A model generated the notes under the pieces. The model was given only the letters and a program-made list of their open reading frames with translations, searched no databases and was not told where the DNA came from. From CALIKS01 sp964440295 (GTDB lineage: Archaea; Thermoproteota; Nitrososphaeria_A; Caldarchaeales; Calditenuaceae), in assembly GCA_964440295.1 (NCBI GenBank), contig CAYTRT010000026.1:1-18118 (forward strand): a stretch of 18,118 nt of DNA, given 5' to 3'. Of the stretch, positions 7,543-15,427 are shown one piece after another; position 1 is the stretch's first letter, and every line of letters starts with the position of its first letter. The position numbers and the translations under genes are program-made.

Positions 7543-8859
7543 CTAGAAAACTAGAATTTCTGGCTCCACCCTTCTTCCCCTTATCTGCAACCAGTCTACA
7601 CTAATTTTTTCACCACCATAAAGGACGGCTGTGGGCTCGTTTAGCAGTAACGATGCGGCTATGCGGCCAATCGCGTCCGACTTCATCACGCCGCTTCCAC
7701 TCCCGCCCGTCGCGACGACGAGGTTTAACTCCCTAAATATGATTGGGTTCTCATCGATTGTATTTATTGAGTAGCATCCAGCCCACATCGATTTCGGCCT
7801 TGCTCCTTTTAATGGAGGGAATATCTTACTGAGTATTGGATAGATGTTGTCGTAGTAAAAATATTCTTCTGGTTTGTCATCTATCTTCCACGGCCTGCCA
7901 ATGTCATCGCTCATCCCAATCCAGATGCTCCTATCCCTAACTCTCGGCGCGACGAATGGCCCTCGCGGAATGAAAGTCATCGGCAGGGTGCTGTATGGGT
8001 TCAGCCCCTCGACATTGAAGAAATCCCTCAAATCATCAGTCACAGGCATCGAGAAAATCTGTCTCTTCTTTGGCTTCACGTGAGCATCTATGCCGACAGG
8101 GTCGAGTAACTCATTGATCCAAGCACCGCTCGCTAGGAGTATCTTATCGGCCTCGATCAGGCCGCTTCTAGTCTCAACCCCGACGAACTTCTTGGCCTGC
8201 CAGGCAAGAGGCTCCCTAGGATGCCCAATGCTGCTGACCGGACTTAATACTAGCTTCTCAACCTTTGTATTAAAGAGAAACTCAACGCCGGCATTAACGA
8301 GCTCTTCATAGTAATAGTTTATCAGCTTCTCGACATCGATATAGCCGCTGAAGGGCGAGTATAAGGCCGCGGCTACATCTTTGAGTCCGACTATCTCAGC
8401 CTCTTCATCGCCTGAGAATTTTAAATTCATGAAGGGTATGGTTCTTGCCAGCTCGGTGGGTGTTAAGAGCCTCGCGTATCCCTCACGGAGAATTGGTCCG
8501 ATCATGTCGATGTATTTTTCATAATGTTCTACGTCCAGCAGGACGAGGTATCCGACTTGGGTCAGGCCTAAGTCGTAGCCCGAGGCCTGCAGGTCCATGA
8601 AGAAAGAGGCAGTCGACTCAGACAGAATTCTGTTGAGATTAGAAGTGAATAGACCTTTCCTAAACCCACCAACGCTCTTTGCAGTGTTTCCCTGCCCCGG
8701 CCCGCCTAGAGAATCTATGACTAGTATTTTTCCACTCGTTCTCTTAGCGTAGTGGTAGGCCGATGCCAGTCCAAATATTCCAGCACCCACAACCAGCAAG
8801 TCGTAAGAATTCCTGTCCAAGCTCGAACAATTCAATAAGCGTCCAGCCATATAAGTCAT
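7543..8859 (-). CDS. FAD-dependent oxidoreductase of the DAO (D-amino-acid/sarcosine/glycerol-3-phosphate oxidase) family
   Basis: Flavoenzyme expected to oxidise an amine or a small hydroxy compound. The 438 residues have the dinucleotide fold LLVVGAGIFGLASAYHYAKR (21-40; Gly25, Gly27, Gly30) with Asp49 after beta-2 for the adenosine ribose, then GNTAKSVGGFR (57-67), a pattern seen in sarcosine oxidase/DadA-like proteins. Near the C-terminus are WAGCYSINTIDENPII and VVATGGSGSGVMKSDAIGR, the second FAD-contacting block. The domain order is FAD, substrate beta-sheet, FAD, as in the family. No linked partner subunit or electron acceptor gene is seen, so the substrate is unknown. Met4 (8850) is an alternative start. 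A TATA-like AAATTAAG at about 8878-8885 on the minus strand favours a start near 8850-8859. The gene is divergent from ychF. Confidence 0.85.
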   Translation of the reverse strand: MTYMAGRLLNCSSLDRNSYDLLVVGAGIFGLASAYHYAKRTSGKILVIDSLGGPGQGNTAKSVGGFRKGLFTSNLNRILSESTASFFMDLQASGYDLGLTQVGYLVLLDVEHYEKYIDMIGPILREGYARLLTPTELARTIPFMNLKFSGDEEAEIVGLKDVAAALYSPFSGYIDVEKLINYYYEELVNAGVEFLFNTKVEKLVLSPVSSIGHPREPLAWQAKKFVGVETRSGLIEADKILLASGAWINELLDPVGIDAHVKPKKRQIFSMPVTDDLRDFFNVEGLNPYSTLPMTFIPRGPFVAPRVRDRSIWIGMSDDIGRPWKIDDKPEEYFYYDNIYPILSKIFPPLKGARPKSMWAGCYSINTIDENPIIFRELNLVVATGGSGSGVMKSDAIGRIAASLLLNEPTAVLYGGEKISVDWLQIRGRRVEPEILVF

Positions 8860-8988
8860 GCTTCGCTACTTCTTTTGCTTAATTTCTACTCAACGCAGAG
8901 TCCAGCCGGCTTTAACTCATCAGTTAAGTAAAGAGCCGCGCCAGTCAATGCATTATGATTAGCTGTACTATAACTGGTCATCATGAAG

Positions 8989-8998
8989 GTTAAAAGTC
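8989..8998 (+). promoter_or_regulatory. Putative TATA box of the YchF-type GTPase gene
   Basis: GTTAAAAGTC lies with its centre about 31 nt upstream of the ATG at 9025. A transcription start about 25 nt downstream would leave only a few untranslated bases. Called on composition and spacing. Confidence 0.4.
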
Positions 8999-9024
8999 TA
9001 GTCATGCATGTAATTTTTTAAGGA

Positions 9025-10230
9025 ATGGAGTTAGCGGGCATCGTTGGTAAGGCCAATGTGGGTAAGAGCACGTTATTCAGTGCCTTGACTATGGTTGACG
9101 TCCCTGCGGCGAATTTTCCATTCACGACGGTTAGACCCAACAGGGGCATCACATACCTCAGGTATGAGTGTGTCTGTAAAGAGCTTGGAGTAAAGGACGA
9201 GCCAGTCAACTCCTACTGCATCGACGGCGTCAGGCTCATCCCCATCCAAGTTATTGACTGTCCGGGAATCGTGAGGGGAGCTCACTCCGGACGTGGGCTT
9301 GGACTACAGTTTCTAGACGAGATAAGACAGGCAGACGCCTTGATCATAGTTGCTGACGCGTCTGGAGCCACTGACAGTGACGGTAACCCAGTCGAGCCTG
9401 GGACGCACGACCCAGTCGAGGACGTCCAGATCGTTGAGGAGGAGATGGATAGATGGATGCTCGGCATTCTGCAGAGAGAGTGGCCGAGAATAGCTAGGGC
9501 GTCAGAGGCAAAGCAAGTAGTCCTACACGAGGAGTTAGCGAGGAGGTTCTCAGGGCTGGGGATAGACTCAGAGGCTGTCTTGACTGCAGAAAGACTATCA
9601 GGCCTGGATGGGTCAAAACCAGCGAGTTGGAAGGAGTCCGACCTACTATTGTTCATACATCACCTAAGAAAGGTATCGAAGCCGTTCATCGTGGCGGCTA
9701 ACAAGGCAGATACGCCGACGGCAAAGAAGGGCATAGAGAGGCTCAGGTCGGCTGGATACGACGTAATGCCCTGCAGCGCAGAGGCAGAGAAGACGCTGAG
9801 AATAGCGGCGGAAAAGGGATACATAAAGTACAGGCCCGGCGACCCCCGCTTCGAGATAGTTGACCAGAGCAAGCTAACTCCCGCCCAGAAAGCCGCGCTC
9901 GATAAAATAGCCGCATTCATGGAGAAGTATAACGGAACCGGTGTTCAGCGGCTTATCGATAGGGCCTACCTTGAGCTACTGGGCTACATTCCTGTATTTC
10001 CAGTAGAGGATCCCTACTCGCTGACTGACGGCAAGGGAAGAGTCTTGCCGGACGTATACCTAGTCAAGAAAGGCTCAACGCCTAGGGACCTCGCATATAA
10101 AATTCACTCAGACTTGGGCGAGGGCTTCCTATATGCGATAGATGCGAGAACAAAGATGAGGCTCAGCACGGAGTATCAACTAAGGCCGAGAGACATCATC
10201 TCAATAGTCTCAGCGAAGAGAAAGGCATAG
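9025..10230 (+). CDS. ychF: Redox-regulated/ribosome-associated GTPase, YchF/YGR210 family (Obg superfamily)
   Basis: P-loop NTPase of the Obg/YchF group, which binds ribosomes and affects translation; the exact role is unsettled. Of the 401 residues, G1 is GKANVGKST (8-16), switch I lies in FPFTTVRPNRG, G3 is DCPGIVRGAHSGRGLG (78-93) and G4 is NKAD (226-229). Bacterial YchF and human OLA1 have a changed G4 and prefer ATP, whereas an intact NKxD as here marks the archaeal/YGR210-like branch expected to prefer GTP. Residues 94-215 hold a helical insert. A TGS domain closes the protein at about 322-397 (PVFPVEDPYSL, then LPDVYLVKKGSTPRDLAYKI). The ATG at 9025 gives the conserved short N-terminus directly before G1. 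rtcA follows 34 bases downstream. Confidence 0.93.
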   Translation: MELAGIVGKANVGKSTLFSALTMVDVPAANFPFTTVRPNRGITYLRYECVCKELGVKDEPVNSYCIDGVRLIPIQVIDCPGIVRGAHSGRGLGLQFLDEIRQADALIIVADASGATDSDGNPVEPGTHDPVEDVQIVEEEMDRWMLGILQREWPRIARASEAKQVVLHEELARRFSGLGIDSEAVLTAERLSGLDGSKPASWKESDLLLFIHHLRKVSKPFIVAANKADTPTAKKGIERLRSAGYDVMPCSAEAEKTLRIAAEKGYIKYRPGDPRFEIVDQSKLTPAQKAALDKIAAFMEKYNGTGVQRLIDRAYLELLGYIPVFPVEDPYSLTDGKGRVLPDVYLVKKGSTPRDLAYKIHSDLGEGFLYAIDARTKMRLSTEYQLRPRDIISIVSAKRKA

Positions 10231-10279
10231 GGACCTTGCCCTTTTATTTTCGTTAAACACATAATTGTTCGGTGTCCAG

Positions 10280-11362
10280 ATGAATACTAAGGATATACTT
10301 GTGGTAGATGGATCGATAGGCGAGGGTGGCGGCCAGATACTCAGAAACGTGATAGCGACTGCGGCGCTTCTGGCGAGGCCCGTTAGGGTTGTCAACATCA
10401 GGGCCAAGAGGGACCCGCCGGGCCTCAGGCCGCAGCATCTCTCGGCCGTCAAGGGCATGGTGGAGATAACGAGAGGCGAGGTAGACGGTCTAAGAATCGG
10501 CTCGATGGAGATTCTCTACAGGCCTGGTAGAATAATGCCGGGAAGATACGAGATAGACGTTGGCACGGCTGGGAGCACAACTCTAATGCTCCAGTCACTG
10601 CTGCCCGTAATATCTTTTGCGGCCGGCGAGGTCGAATTAGTCCTGAGGGGCGGCACAAACAATCCATGGGCACCACCCGTGGACTATGTTCAGAGAGTAT
10701 TACTGCCTGTTCTGAGAATGATGGGCGTCAACGTTGAGTTGGAACTGGTGAGGAGGGGATTCTATCCTAGAGGCATGGGAATGATCAGGGTGAGGACTAG
10801 GCCCACGTCTTCCCTCAGGCCAATAAACGTAACCAGCGGAAAACTCACTAGTGTCGAGGTCTTTGCATACACCTGCAACTTGCCAGGACACATCTCCGAG
10901 AGAATGAGTAGGAGGGCAGCGGAAATACTGGCTAAAAACGGCATCAAAGACGTCGAGACAATCACCGAGGTGCTCCAGAAGGACGACCCAAAATGCTCTA
11001 TCGATCCAGGAGCAGGAATACTGATCGTCGCGCATCTCGATAATGGAGTATGCATGGGCTTCGACGCACTAGGAGAGAAAGGACTGCCGGCCGAGAAGGT
11101 GGCAGAAGCCGCAGTAAACGACATGATGAAGCAGCTATCTACAGGCGCTCCTATCGATAAGCATCTAGGCGACCAACTAGTTATTTGGGTGGCCCTCGCC
11201 GACGGTGAATCAACCTACAGGGTCACCGAGCTTACCAGCCATACTTTAACCGCCATAGAAATTGCTAAGATGGTCTTGGACGCGTCCATCGTGGTTGACG
11301 GCTCGATGGGGATGCCCGCAACAATAAAGTGCCGTGGAATAGGCTTGAAGGGGCGGAAATGA
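10280..11362 (+). CDS. rtcA: RNA 3'-terminal phosphate cyclase
   Basis: ATP-dependent enzyme converting RNA 3'-phosphates to 2',3'-cyclic phosphates through an enzyme-AMP intermediate. From the ATG at 10280 there are 360 residues. A TTG at 10265 could add five, but VVDGSIGEGGGQILR normally sits very near the N-terminus, so the ATG is preferred. Family signatures are GSIGEGGGQILRN, RDPPGLRPQHLSAVKG, the RtcA insert region near FYPRGMGMIRV, GHISERMSRRA, and the C-terminal block KHLGDQLVIWVALADG followed by TSHTLTAIEI, whose His321 matches the adenylylated His309 of the E. coli enzyme. A TATA-like TTTTATTTT lies at about 10241-10249. No rtcB or rtcR is present nearby. Confidence 0.94.
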   Translation: MNTKDILVVDGSIGEGGGQILRNVIATAALLARPVRVVNIRAKRDPPGLRPQHLSAVKGMVEITRGEVDGLRIGSMEILYRPGRIMPGRYEIDVGTAGSTTLMLQSLLPVISFAAGEVELVLRGGTNNPWAPPVDYVQRVLLPVLRMMGVNVELELVRRGFYPRGMGMIRVRTRPTSSLRPINVTSGKLTSVEVFAYTCNLPGHISERMSRRAAEILAKNGIKDVETITEVLQKDDPKCSIDPGAGILIVAHLDNGVCMGFDALGEKGLPAEKVAEAAVNDMMKQLSTGAPIDKHLGDQLVIWVALADGESTYRVTELTSHTLTAIEIAKMVLDASIVVDGSMGMPATIKCRGIGLKGRK

Positions 11363-11372
11363 CGGGCTTCAT

Positions 11373-12092
11373 CTACTTCAGGGTTATGTAAGCTCTCTTG
11401 TTTGACTTACCCTTATTCTCAAGCTTGACTAGGACTATCTCGCCTACCTCGCTTGTGTTTCTGACGTGCGGACCACCGTCAGCCTGTATGTCCAGCCCAA
11501 CTATCTCTACGATCCTGAGAATCGGTATGTTTGGAGGCATCCTCTCCGCCAGTTTCACCAGTCCGGGAGTCGACAAGACCTTCTCACGCTCCACATAGGT
11601 GATCTTGACCTCCCTTCCTTTTCTCATCTCTTCATTAGCCATGTTTACGCACTCCTCGAATATTTTCCGATCAAACGTGGCTAGACTAAAGTCTACGCGT
11701 GCCATCTCAGGCGCGACGTTGTTACCAGTCACCAGCGAGTTGGTCTTGTTTATGACTATTGATGCTAAGACGTGGAGCGCCGTGTGTAGTCTCATTATTC
11801 TGTACCTCCTATCCCAGTCGAGCTTTCCTTGGACATGTTCTCCCAGCTTTGGTAGGGCGCCCTCAAGGACATGTATAACTCCCCCCTCGTCCATAATGGC
11901 CTCCTTAACGACGGATTGACCACCTTGATGGATTATCACTCCTCTGTCTGACTCCAGGCCCCCACCCTTGGGATGGAGGGCAGTCCTGTCCAGTATGACG
12001 CCATTCTCAACAACTTCCACGACGTTTGCCTCAAAACTCGTTAGATACGAGTCGTCGAGGTACAGCAGCTCGGTGGATCCTTGTCGCAGCAT
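11373..12092 (-). CDS. alaX: Alanyl-tRNA editing protein AlaX (AlaX-M type)
   Basis: Free-standing editing domain that deacylates mischarged Ser-tRNA(Ala) or Gly-tRNA(Ala). The 239 residues hold an N-terminal AlaRS-like beta-barrel with the glycine motif LHPKGGGLESDRG (39-51), then the editing domain with zinc ligands His103 and His107 in RLHTALHVL and the closing motif QADGGPHVRNT (203-213). The usual form of that last motif is CGGTH; here the Cys position is Asp205 and the Thr is Pro208, while His209 is kept. An Asp at this position may be a known family variant, but the Pro is unusual to me. The length fits AlaX-M; the C-terminal C-Ala domain of AlaX-L is absent. The gene converges on rtcA with 10 bases between the stops and is divergent from the surface-protein gene. 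Confidence 0.9.
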   Translation of the reverse strand: MLRQGSTELLYLDDSYLTSFEANVVEVVENGVILDRTALHPKGGGLESDRGVIIHQGGQSVVKEAIMDEGGVIHVLEGALPKLGEHVQGKLDWDRRYRIMRLHTALHVLASIVINKTNSLVTGNNVAPEMARVDFSLATFDRKIFEECVNMANEEMRKGREVKITYVEREKVLSTPGLVKLAERMPPNIPILRIVEIVGLDIQADGGPHVRNTSEVGEIVLVKLENKGKSNKRAYITLK

Positions 12093-12113
12093 GTAAGTAA
12101 CCTCGACGATGCT

Positions 12114-12128
12114 GGATAAAAAAATTTA
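12114..12128 (-). promoter_or_regulatory. Putative TATA region of alaX
   Basis: On the minus strand an A/T run (TAAATTTTTTTATCC) is centred about 29 nt before the alaX ATG at 12092. This fits a nearly leaderless transcript. Its exact boundaries are unclear because the run is low in complexity. Confidence 0.4.
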
Positions 12129-12165
12129 CTCTTACCTTGAATTTTACGCGGCATTCCGTAAATCA

Positions 12166-12174
12166 TTATAAACA
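12166..12174 (+). promoter_or_regulatory. Putative TATA box of the surface-protein gene
   Basis: ATTATAAAC lies about 25 nt upstream of the ATG at 12196, the expected TATA-to-start spacing of a short-leader archaeal transcript. It lies back to back with the alaX promoter region in a 103-base divergent spacer. Confidence 0.45.
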
Positions 12175-12195
12175 AGCATCTTTAAGAAAGTATAG

Positions 12196-14757
12196 ATGCA
12201 TCTTAATACTCAATTCAGGATACTCACCCTGCTTGTTCTGACCCTTTTTATCCTCTTCTCGCTTAACCTTAGCTCTACTTATGCCCAGCCCGCTCCCTGG
12301 CCTCTCAAGATAATAATCGAGCAGAACGAGTACTATCTCGGCGAAGACGGCACCGTAAGAATGAACATCACTAATTACGCATGTTCGAATAGAGTCGACA
12401 AGAAAGAGATCTTGACTTGGAGCAATCAGGCAAGATCGGCCACCGACCCATATGTTAAGAGGGCTGAAGAAATGATCTCCGAGGGCAGAATACTCAGCTA
12501 CGTCCTCGAGGGCACGGACCAGTACGTAATCGGCGACATGGAGTATGGAAACTATAAGCTCAGCCTATTCGGAGTATGCATAGGAGAATCAATAGAAATT
12601 CACTCAGTCGCTATATGGTTCTCATGGAAGGGATTCGGACGCGCATTAATATCATCAGTCGAGAAAAAGGCAGAGCTAGTCGCATTCGACGCGGTGAAAT
12701 ACGTCGTTTATGGGGGACACACAGAATCATCAATCGTGGTGGAGATGGTCTTCCCGTTTCCGTCAACCCTCCCCCCAGAACTGGTACCGAAAGGCAGTGT
12801 TGTTCCCAGCATCGAGGTCACGCTACGCCTGCCAACCGGCACAGTATGGACCTTTGACAGAGGATTCAAAGTATCGGGCGGGTTAACAATAATTCCCAGC
12901 AGGACCTTCAAGTTAAAGATAATGGATAATGCCGGCGAGACGCCTATCCCTTCAGGAATTCTCAGGATTCAGGCACTCATTCATACTTACTACTTGAGGG
13001 AGTATGTCTTTTCTGAGGAGTCGGAAATCCTCATCGAGAGGCTACCGGACGAGTATGACTACCTAGTCACAGTCCTATACAACTCCACATACAGAGGCAC
13101 TGAGGAAGTCTACCACGCGATAATGAATAGCTACGAGCTGGCGAAAAGCGGCACATTAAAGACAAACCTCTACAACTTGAGAATAATTCCCCTAGACCTC
13201 TTGGGAAGAAGATTAGAAGGAGCTCAAGTCCACATCAATCATGTCGGCTCGACTAGTAAAGACGGCGTAGCTGTCTTTCCACTCGTCCCAGCTGGAAACT
13301 ATACCGTGAAAGTAGACTGGATGGGAGAGCGAGTCCTAGAGAAGTGGGTATGGATCGGATACCACTCAACTTTAAACCCCTCAGGAGTAGTCCCCGACGA
13401 GCTCACACTCACGGCGAAGGTGGGCGACCTCATCGTCCAGGCATCAGACGCAGAAGGCATACCCATCGGAGCCCACTTCACGATAAATGGACCAGGCATA
13501 AAGAATTTTGAAAAATATCAAAACGACGGATTACTAGTGATCCATCAACTACCCATGGTTGAGTATCAAGTATCGGCGAAAAATTATTCAAAGATTGTAG
13601 ATAGAGAAGTGTCTGCGACAGCCCCGATTAAGCCAAGCGCGGGCGAGGTCTCAGTCATCAGGCTTCCCATACATAAGGTAGACCTCAGAGTCTTGACCAT
13701 CGATAAAAGACCCATAGCAGGCGCGGCCGTAAATATCGGCAACTTGGCAACTACGACTGGGCCGAGCGGTGAGGCCAATTTAGGAGCAATACCAGCAGGC
13801 AAATACGACTTAGCAATTACTCTCGAGGAGATAAAGATATTTGAAGATTCAATAATTATAGAAAAGTCTGGTATAATAGAAATAGTCGGTAAGGCATGCA
13901 GCTTAAGAATCGATTTTAGAGATGTTGATGGCGAGCCGCAGCCTGTTTACTGGGTCCTCGCAGGGCCGAGAAAGGAGTATAGGGGATACGGCGATACCTT
14001 GGAGACTCCTCCGATACCGGACGAATACTACAAACTATCAATAATGCTGTGGCAGGATGCTCCTGCAATTATTGAGAGGGATCTCAAGCCGTCAGAAATG
14101 ATTGACGGAGAATTATTGATACCCGTCTCGAGGATGAGGATATCCGCGAAATGGAGTTTCGGCGAGCCAATACTTGAGGGATACGTAGAGATTAGGTCTG
14201 AGGCTTATAACTTGACTCGTAGATTGATGATGACGGCTCAGGTCGCAGAGACGTCGGAGAAGCTACCACTAACCGAGTACGTCGTCAAGCTATATCTCCC
14301 ATCCGGCCTGATGTTGGCCTCGGAGAAGAGAGAGTTCAACGGCGGAGTGATCGAGCTCACCGTCCCCTCAAGAACAATTATAGTTTCTGTAAGGGACTTC
14401 TTTGGACAGGCAATACCCGGAGCTAGTGTGGAGGCATATTACAGCAACTACTTCATCGATAAGCAAGCGTCGGGCCCGGACGGGTCAGCAGTGATTAGAC
14501 GAATACCTCTCTACCTCGCTGGACAATTACGCATATCTGCATCAATACATGAGATGAGGGCCGAGAAATACCTCCCGATCGACCAGTCCCAGACAACGCT
14601 GACGATCGATGCTGTTAAGATCGGAGCAGCCCTCATTCAACTCACAGAGTTTATCAGATACATAATAATAATTTCAGCGCTGTTGTTGATTTATCCATCA
14701 ATATTGATTGCTAAAAAATTGATGAAGAGGAAAGAAAAAAGGCCGCAGACATCCTAA
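12196..14757 (+). CDS. Large secreted, membrane-anchored protein with repeated carboxypeptidase-regulatory/CNA-B-like domains
   Basis: An 853-residue cell-surface protein of unknown function. A Sec signal peptide is clear (residues ~8-25 hydrophobic, likely cleavage after STYA, residue 30). A single C-terminal membrane helix at about 820-840 is followed by a basic tail (KKLMKRKEKRPQTS), so the bulk faces outside. The extracellular part is rich in beta strands and has at least four units with the pattern 'G.P..GA.V.......G.A.....PAG.Y': about 327-375 (LGRRLEGAQVHINH), 411-465 (AEGIPIGAHFTING), 496-545 (DKRPIAGAAVNIGN) and 728-790 (FFGQAIPGASVEAYY). These resemble carboxypeptidase regulatory-like/CNA-B sandwich folds. 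Several N-glycosylation sequons occur (NIT, NST, NYT, NYS, NLT). No catalytic motif was seen. It could be an adhesin, S-layer-associated or scaffold protein. Confidence 0.8.
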   Translation: MHLNTQFRILTLLVLTLFILFSLNLSSTYAQPAPWPLKIIIEQNEYYLGEDGTVRMNITNYACSNRVDKKEILTWSNQARSATDPYVKRAEEMISEGRILSYVLEGTDQYVIGDMEYGNYKLSLFGVCIGESIEIHSVAIWFSWKGFGRALISSVEKKAELVAFDAVKYVVYGGHTESSIVVEMVFPFPSTLPPELVPKGSVVPSIEVTLRLPTGTVWTFDRGFKVSGGLTIIPSRTFKLKIMDNAGETPIPSGILRIQALIHTYYLREYVFSEESEILIERLPDEYDYLVTVLYNSTYRGTEEVYHAIMNSYELAKSGTLKTNLYNLRIIPLDLLGRRLEGAQVHINHVGSTSKDGVAVFPLVPAGNYTVKVDWMGERVLEKWVWIGYHSTLNPSGVVPDELTLTAKVGDLIVQASDAEGIPIGAHFTINGPGIKNFEKYQNDGLLVIHQLPMVEYQVSAKNYSKIVDREVSATAPIKPSAGEVSVIRLPIHKVDLRVLTIDKRPIAGAAVNIGNLATTTGPSGEANLGAIPAGKYDLAITLEEIKIFEDSIIIEKSGIIEIVGKACSLRIDFRDVDGEPQPVYWVLAGPRKEYRGYGDTLETPPIPDEYYKLSIMLWQDAPAIIERDLKPSEMIDGELLIPVSRMRISAKWSFGEPILEGYVEIRSEAYNLTRRLMMTAQVAETSEKLPLTEYVVKLYLPSGLMLASEKREFNGGVIELTVPSRTIIVSVRDFFGQAIPGASVEAYYSNYFIDKQASGPDGSAVIRRIPLYLAGQLRISASIHEMRAEKYLPIDQSQTTLTIDAVKIGAALIQLTEFIRYIIIISALLLIYPSILIAKKLMKRKEKRPQTS

Positions 14758-14770
14758 GCTGTCGACCTGA

Positions 14771-14815
<45 letters not shown>

Positions 14816-15046
14816 CAAGCATGCGCTGATCCCCATTCGTTTTATGTAACCCATGTGAGGGCCGGCCATCCTGGCGGAACGGTTGGGATAGGAAGAGTTG
14901 TAAATGCTGACAATGAGACTGAGATAAACCGTCTCTTTGTAAGCGATGCTAGCGTGCTTCCTAAGGCTCCAGGAACTCCTCCTGTTTTAACCATTATTGC
15001 CATCTCAAAGAGATTTTCAAAGAAGCTGGCATCTGAATATTTTTAG
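14816..15046 (+). pseudogene. C-terminal fragment of a GMC-family (choline dehydrogenase-like) oxidoreductase
   Basis: The reading frame encodes only the last ~75 residues of a glucose-methanol-choline oxidoreductase. It holds the C-terminal signature HPGGTVGIGRVV followed by RLFVSDASVLPKAPGTPPVL and TIIAISKRF, the FAD- and substrate-contacting end of the family. A GTG at 14855 could start a 63-residue peptide, but similarity to the family appears to run upstream through DPHSFYVTHVRAGHP to about 14822, immediately after the IS605-type end, so this is a truncated gene and not a small one. More than 400 residues (the whole FAD-binding N-terminal part) are missing. The frame ends normally at a TAG. 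Confidence 0.75.
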
Positions 15047-15276
15047 TCAAACTATTAAGAGATATTAAAAGAAGCTCGAAAACCTATTCGCTCCACGTCA
15101 AATCGACTTGAGAACGATGAACTTTTGTCTGTTTTAATGAGTCCTAGTAACATTAAGAGAAGCAAAAGCCCTTGGCTTAAATGTCTCGAAAATAGCTGAA
15201 ATGCCTTGAAAAAAGCAATAATGATTAAAAGCTGAAAATCCTAAAAATATCTTCAATTCTCGATGTTTTAATGAAG

Positions 15277-15290
15277 TTAAAAATAAATTA
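15277..15290 (-). terminator. Oligo-T terminator after tRNA-Thr
   Basis: Immediately 3' of the tRNA on the minus strand the sequence TAATTTATTTTTAA contains a T5 run (15279-15283). Oligo-T tracts terminate archaeal RNA polymerase on stable RNA genes. Confidence 0.4.
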
Positions 15291-15291
15291 G

Positions 15292-15366
15292 AGCCTCGGG
15301 CGGGATTTGAACCCGCGACCCCCGGCTTACCAAGCCGGTGCCCCAACCGGACTAGGCTACCGAGGC
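15292..15366 (-). tRNA. tRNA-Thr (anticodon GGT)
   Basis: The minus strand folds as a full cloverleaf. The acceptor stem GCCTCGG/CCGAGGC (15360-15366 with 15293-15299) has 7 pairs. The D arm spans 15340-15357, the anticodon stem CCGGC/GCCGG encloses loop TTGGTAA (15327-15333) with anticodon GGT at 15329-15331, the variable loop is GGGTC, and the T arm GCGGG-TTCAAAT-CCCGC (15300-15316) is perfect. The discriminator base is T (15292), as expected for archaeal tRNA-Thr, and CCA is not encoded. No intron is seen. The tRNA is intact although both flanks are degraded, and it could have been an integration site. Confidence 0.97.
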
Positions 15367-15387
15367 CGATAATTATCTCTAGGCGGG

Positions 15388-15398
15388 AAAATTTATTC
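15388..15398 (-). promoter_or_regulatory. Putative TATA box of tRNA-Thr
   Basis: On the minus strand GAATAAATTTT is centred about 27 nt before the tRNA 5' end, the usual position for an archaeal tRNA promoter. Confidence 0.5.
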
Positions 15399-15427
15399 TT
15401 AAAACGGTTGGGGGCATGTTTATCACT

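Noticed and set aside
7541..7556. Inverted repeat TTCTAG-AAAA-CTAGAA at the end of the FAD oxidoreductase gene
   Set aside because: It spans the stop codon and last codons, is A/T-rich and has no T tract after it on the minus strand; chance is sufficient.
8920..8984. Possible C/D-box small RNA on the minus strand (ATGATGA to CTGA, about 65 nt)
   Set aside because: C- and D-like boxes are spaced correctly, but no convincing D' or C' box or terminal stem is present, and the CTGA overlaps the inverted repeat.
15059..15199. Short plus-strand open stretch (ILKEARKPIRS...KCLENS) after the GMC fragment
   Set aside because: 45 codons, no recognisable family, no promoter; possibly more decayed sequence but not supportable as a gene.
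15134..15346. Minus-strand open frame beginning inside the tRNA
   Set aside because: Its first part is the tRNA-Thr sequence read as protein, and the rest is A/T-rich spacer.
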